Below, piece by piece: positions 17,960-24,642 of a stretch of DNA of 64,000 nt. The translations under genes were made by a program, and so were the position numbers. The stretch's first letter is position 1. The number at the start of each line of letters is the position of its first letter. Source of the stretch: Bacillota bacterium (GTDB taxonomy: Bacteria; Bacillota; Clostridia; Lachnospirales; Lachnospiraceae); NCBI GenBank assembly GCA_023439505.1, contig JAEXNR010000034.1, forward strand, positions 1 to 64,000, in the 5' to 3' direction. Below the pieces are notes generated by a model, which saw only the letters and a list, made by a program, of their open reading frames with translations, did not search any database and had not been told where the DNA came from.

Positions 17960-19123
17960 ATGCCTTTGGTACCATTACGGCCAATATTAGAGGCTACAAA
18001 TAAATATCATTTTGCGCAGGGGGCATTTAATGTAAATGCAGTTGCGCAGGCAAAAGCAGTGATTGAAATTCATGAAATGTTTCGCTCAGCGGCTATTTTA
18101 CAGGGAGCAGATCTTGCCAACGGATTTATGGGGGGAAGAAAGGACTTTTTGAATGCAACCCTGGAAGATAAAAAGGCAGGTGCTAAAATTATAGCTGATG
18201 CAGTGAAAAAATATGGTATGAATTCCCCGATGCCCATCGCGCTTCATCTGGATCATGGGAGAGATTTTGATTCAGTGAAAGCAGCGGTTGACGGCGGATA
18301 TACCTCCGTTATGATAGATGGCTCTTCCCTGCCATATGATGAAAACGTGGAGCTGACAAGAGCAGTAGTAAAATATGCGCATCAAAGAGGGGTTACGGTG
18401 GAAGGAGAGCTGGGCATTCTGGCAGGCGTGGAAGACCATGTCTTTGCTAAGAGCTCATCTTATACAAATCCCCTGATGGCGGTAGACTTCTTTCGTAAAA
18501 CAGGCGTAGACTGCCTGGCGATTTCTTATGGAACGATGCATGGCGCTTCCAAGGGGAAGGATGTAAAGCTGAGAAAAGAAATTGTAACTGCGATTAAGGA
18601 ATGTTTAAATCATGAAAATATTTTTGGTGTATTGGTATCCCACGGCTCCTCCACCGTGCCCCAGTACATTGTACAGGAGATTAATGCATTGGGAGGAGAT
18701 CTCAGAAATGCATTTGGTATTTCTGTAGAGGAACTGAAACAGGCAATTCCCTGCGGTATTGGCAAGATCAATGTAGATACAGATATCAGGCTTGCCGTGA
18801 CAAGAAATATCAGAGAATATTTTATAACACATCCGGAGAAGCAGGAGAGTGCTTCCATTGGAGCAATCTATCGGTTGATGGAAGAAAACAAGGCACAGGT
18901 TGACCCCAGAATATTCCTTACACCGATTATGACTACACTTATGTATGGGGTGATACCGGATGAGGATATTACAGATATTTGTGACTGCATTGAGCTTGGA
19001 GTAAAAGAAGTGGTGGGAACCTTGATCACGGAATTTGGCTCTGTAGGAAAGGGCTCTCTTGTAGAATGCGTTTCACTTGATGAAATGGCGGAGCGTTATA
19101 AGAAGATTGACGCAGATTTATAG
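17960..19123 (+). CDS. Second class II aldolase, long form
   Basis: A class II aldolase-family protein of 387 residues, about 100 longer than the paralogue at 15835. It has zinc ligands in LHLDHGRD, the GELGIL acidic motif, GTMHGASKG with its His and VSHGSS. The extra length is mainly C-terminal (PRIFLTPIMTTLMYGVIPDEDIT). GAGAGGAG precedes the ATG. Two different aldolases in one island suggest two successive or alternative ketose phosphates. Annotated relatives are usually called fructose-bisphosphate aldolase, but the true substrate here is open. Confidence 0.85.
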   Translation: MPLVPLRPILEATNKYHFAQGAFNVNAVAQAKAVIEIHEMFRSAAILQGADLANGFMGGRKDFLNATLEDKKAGAKIIADAVKKYGMNSPMPIALHLDHGRDFDSVKAAVDGGYTSVMIDGSSLPYDENVELTRAVVKYAHQRGVTVEGELGILAGVEDHVFAKSSSYTNPLMAVDFFRKTGVDCLAISYGTMHGASKGKDVKLRKEIVTAIKECLNHENIFGVLVSHGSSTVPQYIVQEINALGGDLRNAFGISVEELKQAIPCGIGKINVDTDIRLAVTRNIREYFITHPEKQESASIGAIYRLMEENKAQVDPRIFLTPIMTTLMYGVIPDEDITDICDCIELGVKEVVGTLITEFGSVGKGSLVECVSLDEMAERYKKIDADL

Positions 19124-19131
19124 AAAAAGTG

Positions 19132-19169
19132 GAGGCTGTTGCAAGCGGGAATACGATTGCAGCAGCCTC
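19132..19169 (+). other. Hairpin after the long aldolase gene
   Basis: GAGGCTGTTGCAA (19132-19144) pairs with TTGCAGCAGCCTC (19157-19169) with one G-U pair. It looks like an intrinsic terminator stem but lacks a clear T-run, so termination may be weak or the stem may protect the mRNA end. Confidence 0.5.
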
Positions 19170-19194
19170 TTACAGAGGATGCAAAATATAATTT

Positions 19195-19346
19195 TCTAAA
19201 ATACAAACACAAACTTTAGATGCGCAAAAAACAGCGCAGAAATGAGGTTAAGAGTGAAAGAAAAAGCACTTTCACTCAGCAAGTTTGTGTCTAAAATACA
19301 AACACAAACTTTAGATGCGCAAAAAACAGCGCAGAAATGAGGTTAA
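19195..19346 (+). repeat. Tandem 57-base leader repeat before the PFK-like gene
   Basis: Two identical 57-base copies (19195-19251 and 19290-19346) are separated by 38 bases. Each contains a TGCGC/GCGCA hairpin followed by GAAATGAGG, which in copy 2 serves as the ribosome site of the kinase gene. The spacer forms a GAGTGAAAG/CTTTCACTC hairpin (19252-19277), and 19281-19290 pairs perfectly with 19302-19311. A related block precedes the isomerase gene at 23693. Confidence 0.85.
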
Positions 19347-19348
19347 AT

Positions 19349-20518
19349 ATGAAACATAATTTGCTAATAGTTCATGGCGGCGGTCCGACAGCTGTTTTGA
19401 ATTCATCTCTTTACGGTGTGATTAAGGAAGCAATGAAGAGAGAAGAGATTGATAAAGTATACGGAGCAATTGGTGGCTCTGAGGCAATTTTAAAGGAGAA
19501 TTTCCGTGTTTTAAATGAGGAAAGTGAAGATAAATTAAACTTACTGCTTACAACGCCGGGGACAGCCATCGGTTCCTCCAGATATGCTCTGTCAGAGAAA
19601 GATTATCATGCCATGGTGGAAGTTTTTAAGAGAAATAATATAAAATATGTACTCTTTAATGGTGGTAACGGTACGATGGATACCTGCGGAAAAGTCAGTA
19701 AAGTCTGCGAAGGGGAAGACATCCGTGTTGTAGGAATTCCCAAGACCATAGACAATGATATCTCCATCATCGATCATGCTCCGGGGTTTGCCAGCGCAGC
19801 AAAATTTATCGCGGCTACGACTGCGGAAATTGGTCAGGATGTAAAATCTCTCCCGATACATGTCTGTGTTATTGAAGCAATGGGACGAAATGCAGGCTGG
19901 ATTACCGCGGCATCTGCCCTGGCAAGAAAGAATCCTAAAGACGCACCCCATTTAATATATCTACCGGAACGTCCATTTGATGAAGAAGAGTTTTTGGAAG
20001 ATGTAAAAGCATTACATGATGAACTTGGCGGGGTGGTAGTGCTTGTCAGTGAGGGCTTAAAGAATAAGGAGGGGGAATCCATAGTACCTCCGATCTTTAA
20101 GACAGACAGGGCAGTTTATTACGGAGATGTGAGTTCTCATCTGGCAAATCTTGTGGTAAAGAGACTGGGAATTAAGGCAAGAAATGAGAAGCCTGGAATA
20201 AGCGGGCGGGCATCCATTGCACATCAATCCAGTGTCGACAGAGAAGAGGCAGTATTAGTCGGGGCTGAAGCGGTAAAGGCTTGTGTGGAAGGCAGAACAG
20301 GCGTTATGGTGGCGATCCATCGGTTACCGGGTACAGAATATAAGATGGAAACCAGCCTTGTTTCAATAGAGGAAGTAATGCTTCATGAAAGAATATTACC
20401 TGATAATTATATCAACGAAAGAGGAAATGACGTTACGGAAGAATTTATTGAATGGTGCAAACCTTTAATCGGGGAAGAGATGGCTTCGTTTATCAGTTTT
20501 CAGGATAGACAATCCTAA
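19349..20518 (+). CDS. 6-phosphofructokinase family protein, PPi-type active site
   Basis: A phosphotransferase of 389 residues in the PFK/PFP superfamily. Residues seen include HGGGPTAVLN at the N-terminus, GGNGTMDT where ATP-PFKs have GGDGS, PKTIDNDI with the Lys typical of PPi-dependent enzymes, and the MGRNAGW substrate loop. This suggests pyrophosphate as phosphoryl donor, or an atypical sugar-phosphate kinase. The ATG at 19349 is preferred to that at 19337 because GAGG sits the right distance before it and the isomerase gene has the same arrangement. In the island it would make the bisphosphate for one of the aldolases. Confidence 0.82.
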   Translation: MKHNLLIVHGGGPTAVLNSSLYGVIKEAMKREEIDKVYGAIGGSEAILKENFRVLNEESEDKLNLLLTTPGTAIGSSRYALSEKDYHAMVEVFKRNNIKYVLFNGGNGTMDTCGKVSKVCEGEDIRVVGIPKTIDNDISIIDHAPGFASAAKFIAATTAEIGQDVKSLPIHVCVIEAMGRNAGWITAASALARKNPKDAPHLIYLPERPFDEEEFLEDVKALHDELGGVVVLVSEGLKNKEGESIVPPIFKTDRAVYYGDVSSHLANLVVKRLGIKARNEKPGISGRASIAHQSSVDREEAVLVGAEAVKACVEGRTGVMVAIHRLPGTEYKMETSLVSIEEVMLHERILPDNYINERGNDVTEEFIEWCKPLIGEEMASFISFQDRQS

Positions 20519-20559
20519 GAGCTGACTTTTAACAATTCAGTCTTTAAAACCTATTATGG

Positions 20560-20615
20560 TGAGACAGCGGATCAATGGCGAAATAGCAGTCATAGATGAA
20601 ACCAGCGCTGTCTCA
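20560..20615 (+). promoter_or_regulatory. Inverted repeat in the leader of the TauE-like gene
   Basis: TGAGACAGCG (20560-20569) and CGCTGTCTCA (20606-20615) are a perfect 10-base inverted repeat enclosing 36 bases. The right arm ends just before the GAGAGGAAG ribosome site of the permease gene. It could be an mRNA structure affecting translation, or a spaced protein site. Confidence 0.5.
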
Positions 20616-20630
20616 GAGAGGAAGTTATCC

Positions 20631-21437
20631 ATGATCTATTTTATTTTCTTTCTCATCTGCTTTACGGCTTCTGCAGTAGGGGCCATTTGCGGAATCGGAG
20701 GAGGGGTTATCATAAAACCACTTCTGGATGCCTTTGACATAATGAGTGTAACGACCATCAGTTTTTTATCAGGATGCACGGTCTTATCTATGTCGGCCTA
20801 TTCCGTAATTAAGGGCAGAATAAGTAATGAAATACATATTAGCAAAAAAACCGGGTTGCCCCTGGCCATCGGATCTGCGGCGGGAGGCTTCATTGGGAAG
20901 GGGATATTTACCTATTTGTCTGAGGTTTTTACGGATGCAAACAGAATCGGAACGATTCAGGCCATCTGCTTACTTATGATAACGGTTGGGACGCTCCTTT
21001 ATACCATAAATAAGCAGAAAATCAAAACGTATCATATAGAGAGCTTTGCATTTAGCATTATGATAGGCGCTATCCTGGGTATCTTATCTGCATTCTTAGG
21101 AATTGGAGGAGGGCCAATCAATATAGTAGTGTTGTATTTCTTCTACTCCATGGGGACGAAAGAGGCAGTAGAAAATTCTTTGTACACCATATTCTTTTCT
21201 CAGCTTGTTAGTCTGGGTGCTTCAGTGATAACAGGAAAGATACCACCATTTTCCTACCCGGTATTGTTTATGATGATATTGGGTGGAATCGGAGGGGGAA
21301 TATTAGGACGCCTGTGGAATAAAAGGATCGAGGAAAAAAAGATTGAGAGGTTATTTATTGGACTCATGTTCTTTATGATTCTGATCAACATCTATAATAT
21401 CTGCCAATTTGGATTTGGATTTACGTCAGCTGCATAA
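20631..21437 (+). CDS. TauE/SafE-family membrane permease
   Basis: A membrane protein of 268 residues with about eight hydrophobic segments. It has the family's two internally repeated glycine motifs, GAICGIGGGVIIKPLL in the first half and LSAFLGIGGGPINI in the second. TauE/SafE proteins are linked to export of sulfite, sulfonates or other anions. The ATG at 20631, with GAGAGGAAG before it, is chosen over 20556 because the product then begins at the first membrane helix. Its place after the kinase suggests export of an end product or co-metabolite of the island, which is inference. Confidence 0.82.
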   Translation: MIYFIFFLICFTASAVGAICGIGGGVIIKPLLDAFDIMSVTTISFLSGCTVLSMSAYSVIKGRISNEIHISKKTGLPLAIGSAAGGFIGKGIFTYLSEVFTDANRIGTIQAICLLMITVGTLLYTINKQKIKTYHIESFAFSIMIGAILGILSAFLGIGGGPINIVVLYFFYSMGTKEAVENSLYTIFFSQLVSLGASVITGKIPPFSYPVLFMMILGGIGGGILGRLWNKRIEEKKIERLFIGLMFFMILINIYNICQFGFGFTSAA

Positions 21438-21444
21438 ATTCATT

Positions 21445-21505
21445 CCAAAAGAAGCCGGTTAGAGGCTGCCTGATATCAGGTGATCCTCTTACCGGCTTCT
21501 TTTGG
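21445..21505. terminator. Bidirectional terminator between TauE-like gene and larC1
   Basis: CCAAAAGAAGCCGG at 21445 pairs with CCGGCTTCTTTTGG ending at 21505, and the stem continues through AGAGG/CCTCT. The A-run and T-run at either side let it serve both convergent genes. Confidence 0.85.
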
Positions 21506-22402
21506 CTATTTTTCGGCAATTAGAAGAGACCTCAAAATGCCACTGGCTTGTTCATAATTTCTTTTCCCGGCACCAAGGCCGACTTTTAGTATCCGGAATT
21601 CTTCCGGGAGAACATCCTCTGTCTTTAAAGCAGCCACAATAGCCGCACCGGTAGGCGTGACAAGCTCACCTTCGACTTTGGTAATATGAAGTCTCAGCTG
21701 ATAATCAGCGGCGATATTGGCTACGGCAGGTACCGGGATGGGAAGAATACCATGCTGACAGGTAATCTGTCCGGTGCCTTCCCATATGGTTGGCACTATG
21801 ACACGTCTGATATTCAGATTGTCAATACAGATAGCTGTTGCAACAATATCAACAATAGAATCTATGGCGCCAACTTCATGAAAGTGTACATGCTCGATTG
21901 GCTTAGCATGAGCTTTTGATTCGGCAGCTGCAACGATATAGAAGATCTTTTTCGCCAGCTCTTTCGCATAGGAAGAGATATCTGATTGGTCAATAATAAT
22001 ATTAATTTCATTCAAATTCCTATGTTCATGAGGAAGCCCCATATACTCATGTTTTTGTTGATGGCCGAGTGTTTGCGGATGTTCATGAGGGTGCGGATGT
22101 TCATGAGGATGTGGATATTCATGTGTGAGGTGATGCATAGGAAGGGGATCATGTTCCTGTAAAGGAGAATTTGCCTGGGCAGGATGTGTATGATCATGAT
22201 TTTCGAGAATTACATCAAAGTCACCGGCATCAATACCGCTCTTTATTCTTCGGCCGATGGCAACATGATAGCCATCCACCTTCAAACTGTTCAGACCATT
22301 GATTAATACCTGAGGATCTGCTCCCAGATCCAGAAGAGAAGCAACTGTCATGTCACCGCTGATTCCGGAATAGCACTCTAAATATAAAATAGGTTCGTTC
22401 AT
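21506..22402 (-). CDS. larC: LarC1-type nickel insertion protein, stand-alone
   Basis: A protein of 298 residues matching the LarC1 half of LarC, the enzyme that inserts nickel into the pincer nucleotide cofactor of LarA. It opens with ILYLECYSGISGDMTVASLLDLG, has a very histidine-rich stretch at about residues 69-127 (repeated PHEH and HPH), then HVHFHEVGAIDSIVDI and the VTPTGAA motif. The LarC2 half is missing: the frame stops and a terminator follows directly. In Lactiplantibacillus plantarum LarC1 and LarC2 are joined by a programmed frameshift, and I see no LarC2 frame here. Five bases separate it from the lacI gene, so they are co-transcribed. Confidence 0.85.
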   Translation of the reverse strand: MNEPILYLECYSGISGDMTVASLLDLGADPQVLINGLNSLKVDGYHVAIGRRIKSGIDAGDFDVILENHDHTHPAQANSPLQEHDPLPMHHLTHEYPHPHEHPHPHEHPQTLGHQQKHEYMGLPHEHRNLNEINIIIDQSDISSYAKELAKKIFYIVAAAESKAHAKPIEHVHFHEVGAIDSIVDIVATAICIDNLNIRRVIVPTIWEGTGQITCQHGILPIPVPAVANIAADYQLRLHITKVEGELVTPTGAAIVAALKTEDVLPEEFRILKVGLGAGKRNYEQASGILRSLLIAEK

Positions 22403-22406
22403 AGCT

Positions 22407-23459
22407 TTAATTCCTCTCTGTTGTATTAGTCTGCAGCGATGAAACTTTTCTGCAGCTTTCCCTTATGGTTAATGAAAACGGTAGCTCCACCTTGACAGGA
22501 AGGCTTTTTCCGTATTCCATCCGATCAATTAAAATTTTCGCAGCCATCTTTCCAAGCTCCTCCATAGGAATATGAATGGTTGTTAACATGGGAGAAACAT
22601 ATTGGGCAGTTTCAATATCATCGATCCCGATAAATGATATGTCCTTTGGTACCTTAAGACCATGTTCTTTTACCGCTTTTAAGGCACCGATTGCTGTGCT
22701 GTCATTTCCGCAAAAGAAGGCGGTAACCTCCAAGGGCTTCTCCAGAAACTTTTGAACACCCAGGTAACCGCCCTCTGAGGAAAAGGGGGTAATCAGGATA
22801 TTTTCTCTCCTTAAGGGGAGTCCCAGCTCCCGAATGGCATCACAATATCCCTGGTAGCGTACTTCGTTATTCTTTTCTCCAACATAAGCGATTTGAACAT
22901 GTCCTGATTGGTGCAGGTAATGTACGGCTTTCATCGCAGCCTGATAGCCATCACAGATTACCTGATCATAATTGGTATCGATCTGATTCAATCCGGTATA
23001 TACCACATGTTTATATCTGTTTTTCACAAAGCTTAGCAGATACTTATCAAAGCGACCCAGGATGACAATTCCATTGACATGGTTATTGGAGATTAGCTGA
23101 TAGGTGTTGGGATCATTAATATCATAGGCTGAGAAGGAGTATTTTACGAAGTAACCCTGGCGAAACGCCTCCTGCTCAATGGCTCTGGATATTTGGGAGA
23201 AGAAAGGATCATTCACGGTGTCATGAGAACGGGCGAAAATACAACCTATGGTCTTCTTCGTCATGGCACTCATCTCCTCCTGTTCTTTAAATTTAAGATT
23301 ACGGGCATTGGAATTGGGCACATATTCTGTTTCGCGAACAATTTTCCAGATCTTATCCTGTACTTCCTTACTCGCAGCTTTGGTGTCTTTATGATTAATC
23401 ACACGGGAAACGGTTGAAATAGAAACACCGGTGAGCTTTGCAATTTCTTTTAAGGTCAT
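22407..23459 (-). CDS. LacI-family transcriptional regulator
   Basis: A repressor-type protein of 350 residues. It has a canonical helix-turn-helix (MTLKEIAKLTGVSISTVSRVIN), hinge YVPNSNARNL, and a sensor domain with FFCGNDSTAIGALKAV and FIGIDDIETAQYVSP. The ATG at 23459 has GGGGGAA at good spacing; a TTG at 23474 lies upstream in frame but would overlap that site. It is divergent from the isomerase gene, with several palindromes in the shared gap, and is followed by larC1. It probably controls itself, larC1, the isomerase and larA-like genes, and perhaps the 9.1 kb site. Confidence 0.88.
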   Translation of the reverse strand: MTLKEIAKLTGVSISTVSRVINHKDTKAASKEVQDKIWKIVRETEYVPNSNARNLKFKEQEEMSAMTKKTIGCIFARSHDTVNDPFFSQISRAIEQEAFRQGYFVKYSFSAYDINDPNTYQLISNNHVNGIVILGRFDKYLLSFVKNRYKHVVYTGLNQIDTNYDQVICDGYQAAMKAVHYLHQSGHVQIAYVGEKNNEVRYQGYCDAIRELGLPLRRENILITPFSSEGGYLGVQKFLEKPLEVTAFFCGNDSTAIGALKAVKEHGLKVPKDISFIGIDDIETAQYVSPMLTTIHIPMEELGKMAAKILIDRMEYGKSLPVKVELPFSLTIRESCRKVSSLQTNTTERN

Positions 23460-23538
23460 AGCGTATTCCCCCAATCTAAAGGTTCATAATGATAATATGG
23501 TTTCTGATGATATCGGTAGGATGGTATCCGGTACCTTT

Positions 23539-23608
23539 ATTATACTAAGGATATGTTAACATATCTAACCACAAATAAGCAAACGTTTGCGTAAAAATAA
23601 ACGCAAAC
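23539..23608. promoter_or_regulatory. Operator cluster between lacI and the isomerase gene
   Basis: Three overlapping or adjacent palindromes are seen: ATATGTTAACATAT (23551-23564), GCAAACGTTTGC (23579-23590), and GTTTGCGT (23585-23592) with ACGCAAAC (23601-23608). A minus-strand TATAAT (23539-23544) with a weak TTAGAT -35 (23563-23568) places the first palindrome inside the lacI promoter spacer, as expected for autoregulation. Confidence 0.6.
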
Positions 23609-23692
23609 ATTATTTATCTCTGGCTTCTCCTATGTTACTATGGCCTTAAGCAGGAAAGAAAATCAACAAATATTCTGATGTCAGCGCTGCAT

Positions 23693-23739
23693 ATACAAAC
23701 TTAAGATGTGTAAAAAGCAGTGCGGAAATGGGGAAAAAT
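23693..23739 (+). promoter_or_regulatory. Leader element homologous to the PFK-like gene leader
   Basis: The 47 bases before the isomerase start match those before the kinase start (19302-19348) at 37 positions with no gap, and the match continues into ATGAAACAT. Changes in the hairpin arms (TGCGC/GCGCA to TGTGT/GTGCG) keep pairing through G-U wobbles. It includes the ribosome site (GGGG). Confidence 0.7.
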
Positions 23740-24573
23740 ATGAAACATATTTATTTAAATCTTAAACGGTTTGATGTTCCAAAGGCGGCAGGAGGAGTAA
23801 ATACAATTGCTGATCCGAGTATCTGGGGCAGGTATATTACAGAACATACCCAGGAGAAACTATTGCAATGGAAAGAAGAAGCGGAGTTTGTCATGTATTT
23901 TCCGGAAGCCCATATCCTTAATGCTGTATCTTCTTTGCATCAGGAGGGAACTTTACAAATAGGATGTCAGAGTGTATACCGGGAAGATACACAGACAGGG
24001 GGCAACTTTGGCGCATTTACAACACAAAGGACAGCAAACTCCATGAAAGCCATCGGATGCTCCTCAACGATGATCGGACATTGTGAAGAAAGAAGGGACA
24101 AGAACGGTGTGTTAGCGGAAGCGGGAGTCTCTGATGGCGATGCTGTGAACCGTATCCTGAATAAAGAGATTAAGGCGGCTATGAAAGCCGGACTATCTGT
24201 TTTGTATTGCATCGGGGAAAGCGAACAGGAACAGTCCAATTGGCAGGAAGTACTTCGCAGGCAGCTTGCCATCGGATTGGAAGGAGTGGACAGGGACAAG
24301 GTTGTGATTGCTTATGAACCAGTCTGGGCAATCGGTCCGGGGAAGACTCCTCCGGGGCGGGAATATATCGAAATGATTGCACGCTTTGTAAAAGAAGAAA
24401 CAGAAGGAATGGCCGTTGTGTACGGAGGTGGGTTAAAGGTAGAGAATGCCGCTATGCTTGCATCCGTTTCTGAAATAGATGGAGGGCTAATTGCCCTGAC
24501 CAGATTTTCCGGAGAAATTGGCTTTTATCCGGAAGAATATCTGGAAATTATTCAGACTTATTTAAATTGTTAA
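23740..24573 (+). CDS. Divergent triosephosphate isomerase-family protein
   Basis: A TIM-barrel isomerase of 277 residues. The catalytic set is visible: Asn and Lys in YLNLKR, His in IGHCEERRD (Cys replaces the usual Ser after it), and Glu in AYEPVWAIGPGKTPPG with an intact loop 6. The phosphate-gripping segments differ from standard TPI, with YGGGLK for YGGSVK and DGGLIALTRF for DGALVGGAS. This suggests a related but different substrate, such as a tetrulose phosphate as in LerI-type enzymes, or simply a fast-evolving copy. The ATG at 23740 is chosen over 23728 by analogy with the kinase gene leader. Confidence 0.78.
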   Translation: MKHIYLNLKRFDVPKAAGGVNTIADPSIWGRYITEHTQEKLLQWKEEAEFVMYFPEAHILNAVSSLHQEGTLQIGCQSVYREDTQTGGNFGAFTTQRTANSMKAIGCSSTMIGHCEERRDKNGVLAEAGVSDGDAVNRILNKEIKAAMKAGLSVLYCIGESEQEQSNWQEVLRRQLAIGLEGVDRDKVVIAYEPVWAIGPGKTPPGREYIEMIARFVKEETEGMAVVYGGGLKVENAAMLASVSEIDGGLIALTRFSGEIGFYPEEYLEIIQTYLNC

Positions 24574-24642
24574 TCCTGGACTGACAGCTAATAAAGGTCA
24601 GCGAAGACAGAATAATAAAGATAGAGAAAGTGAGGAAGCAGA

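Noticed and set aside
21438..21520. Possible programmed frameshift joining LarC1 to a LarC2 frame
   Set aside because: A strong bidirectional terminator follows the stop directly and no LarC2-like frame is present downstream on the minus strand.
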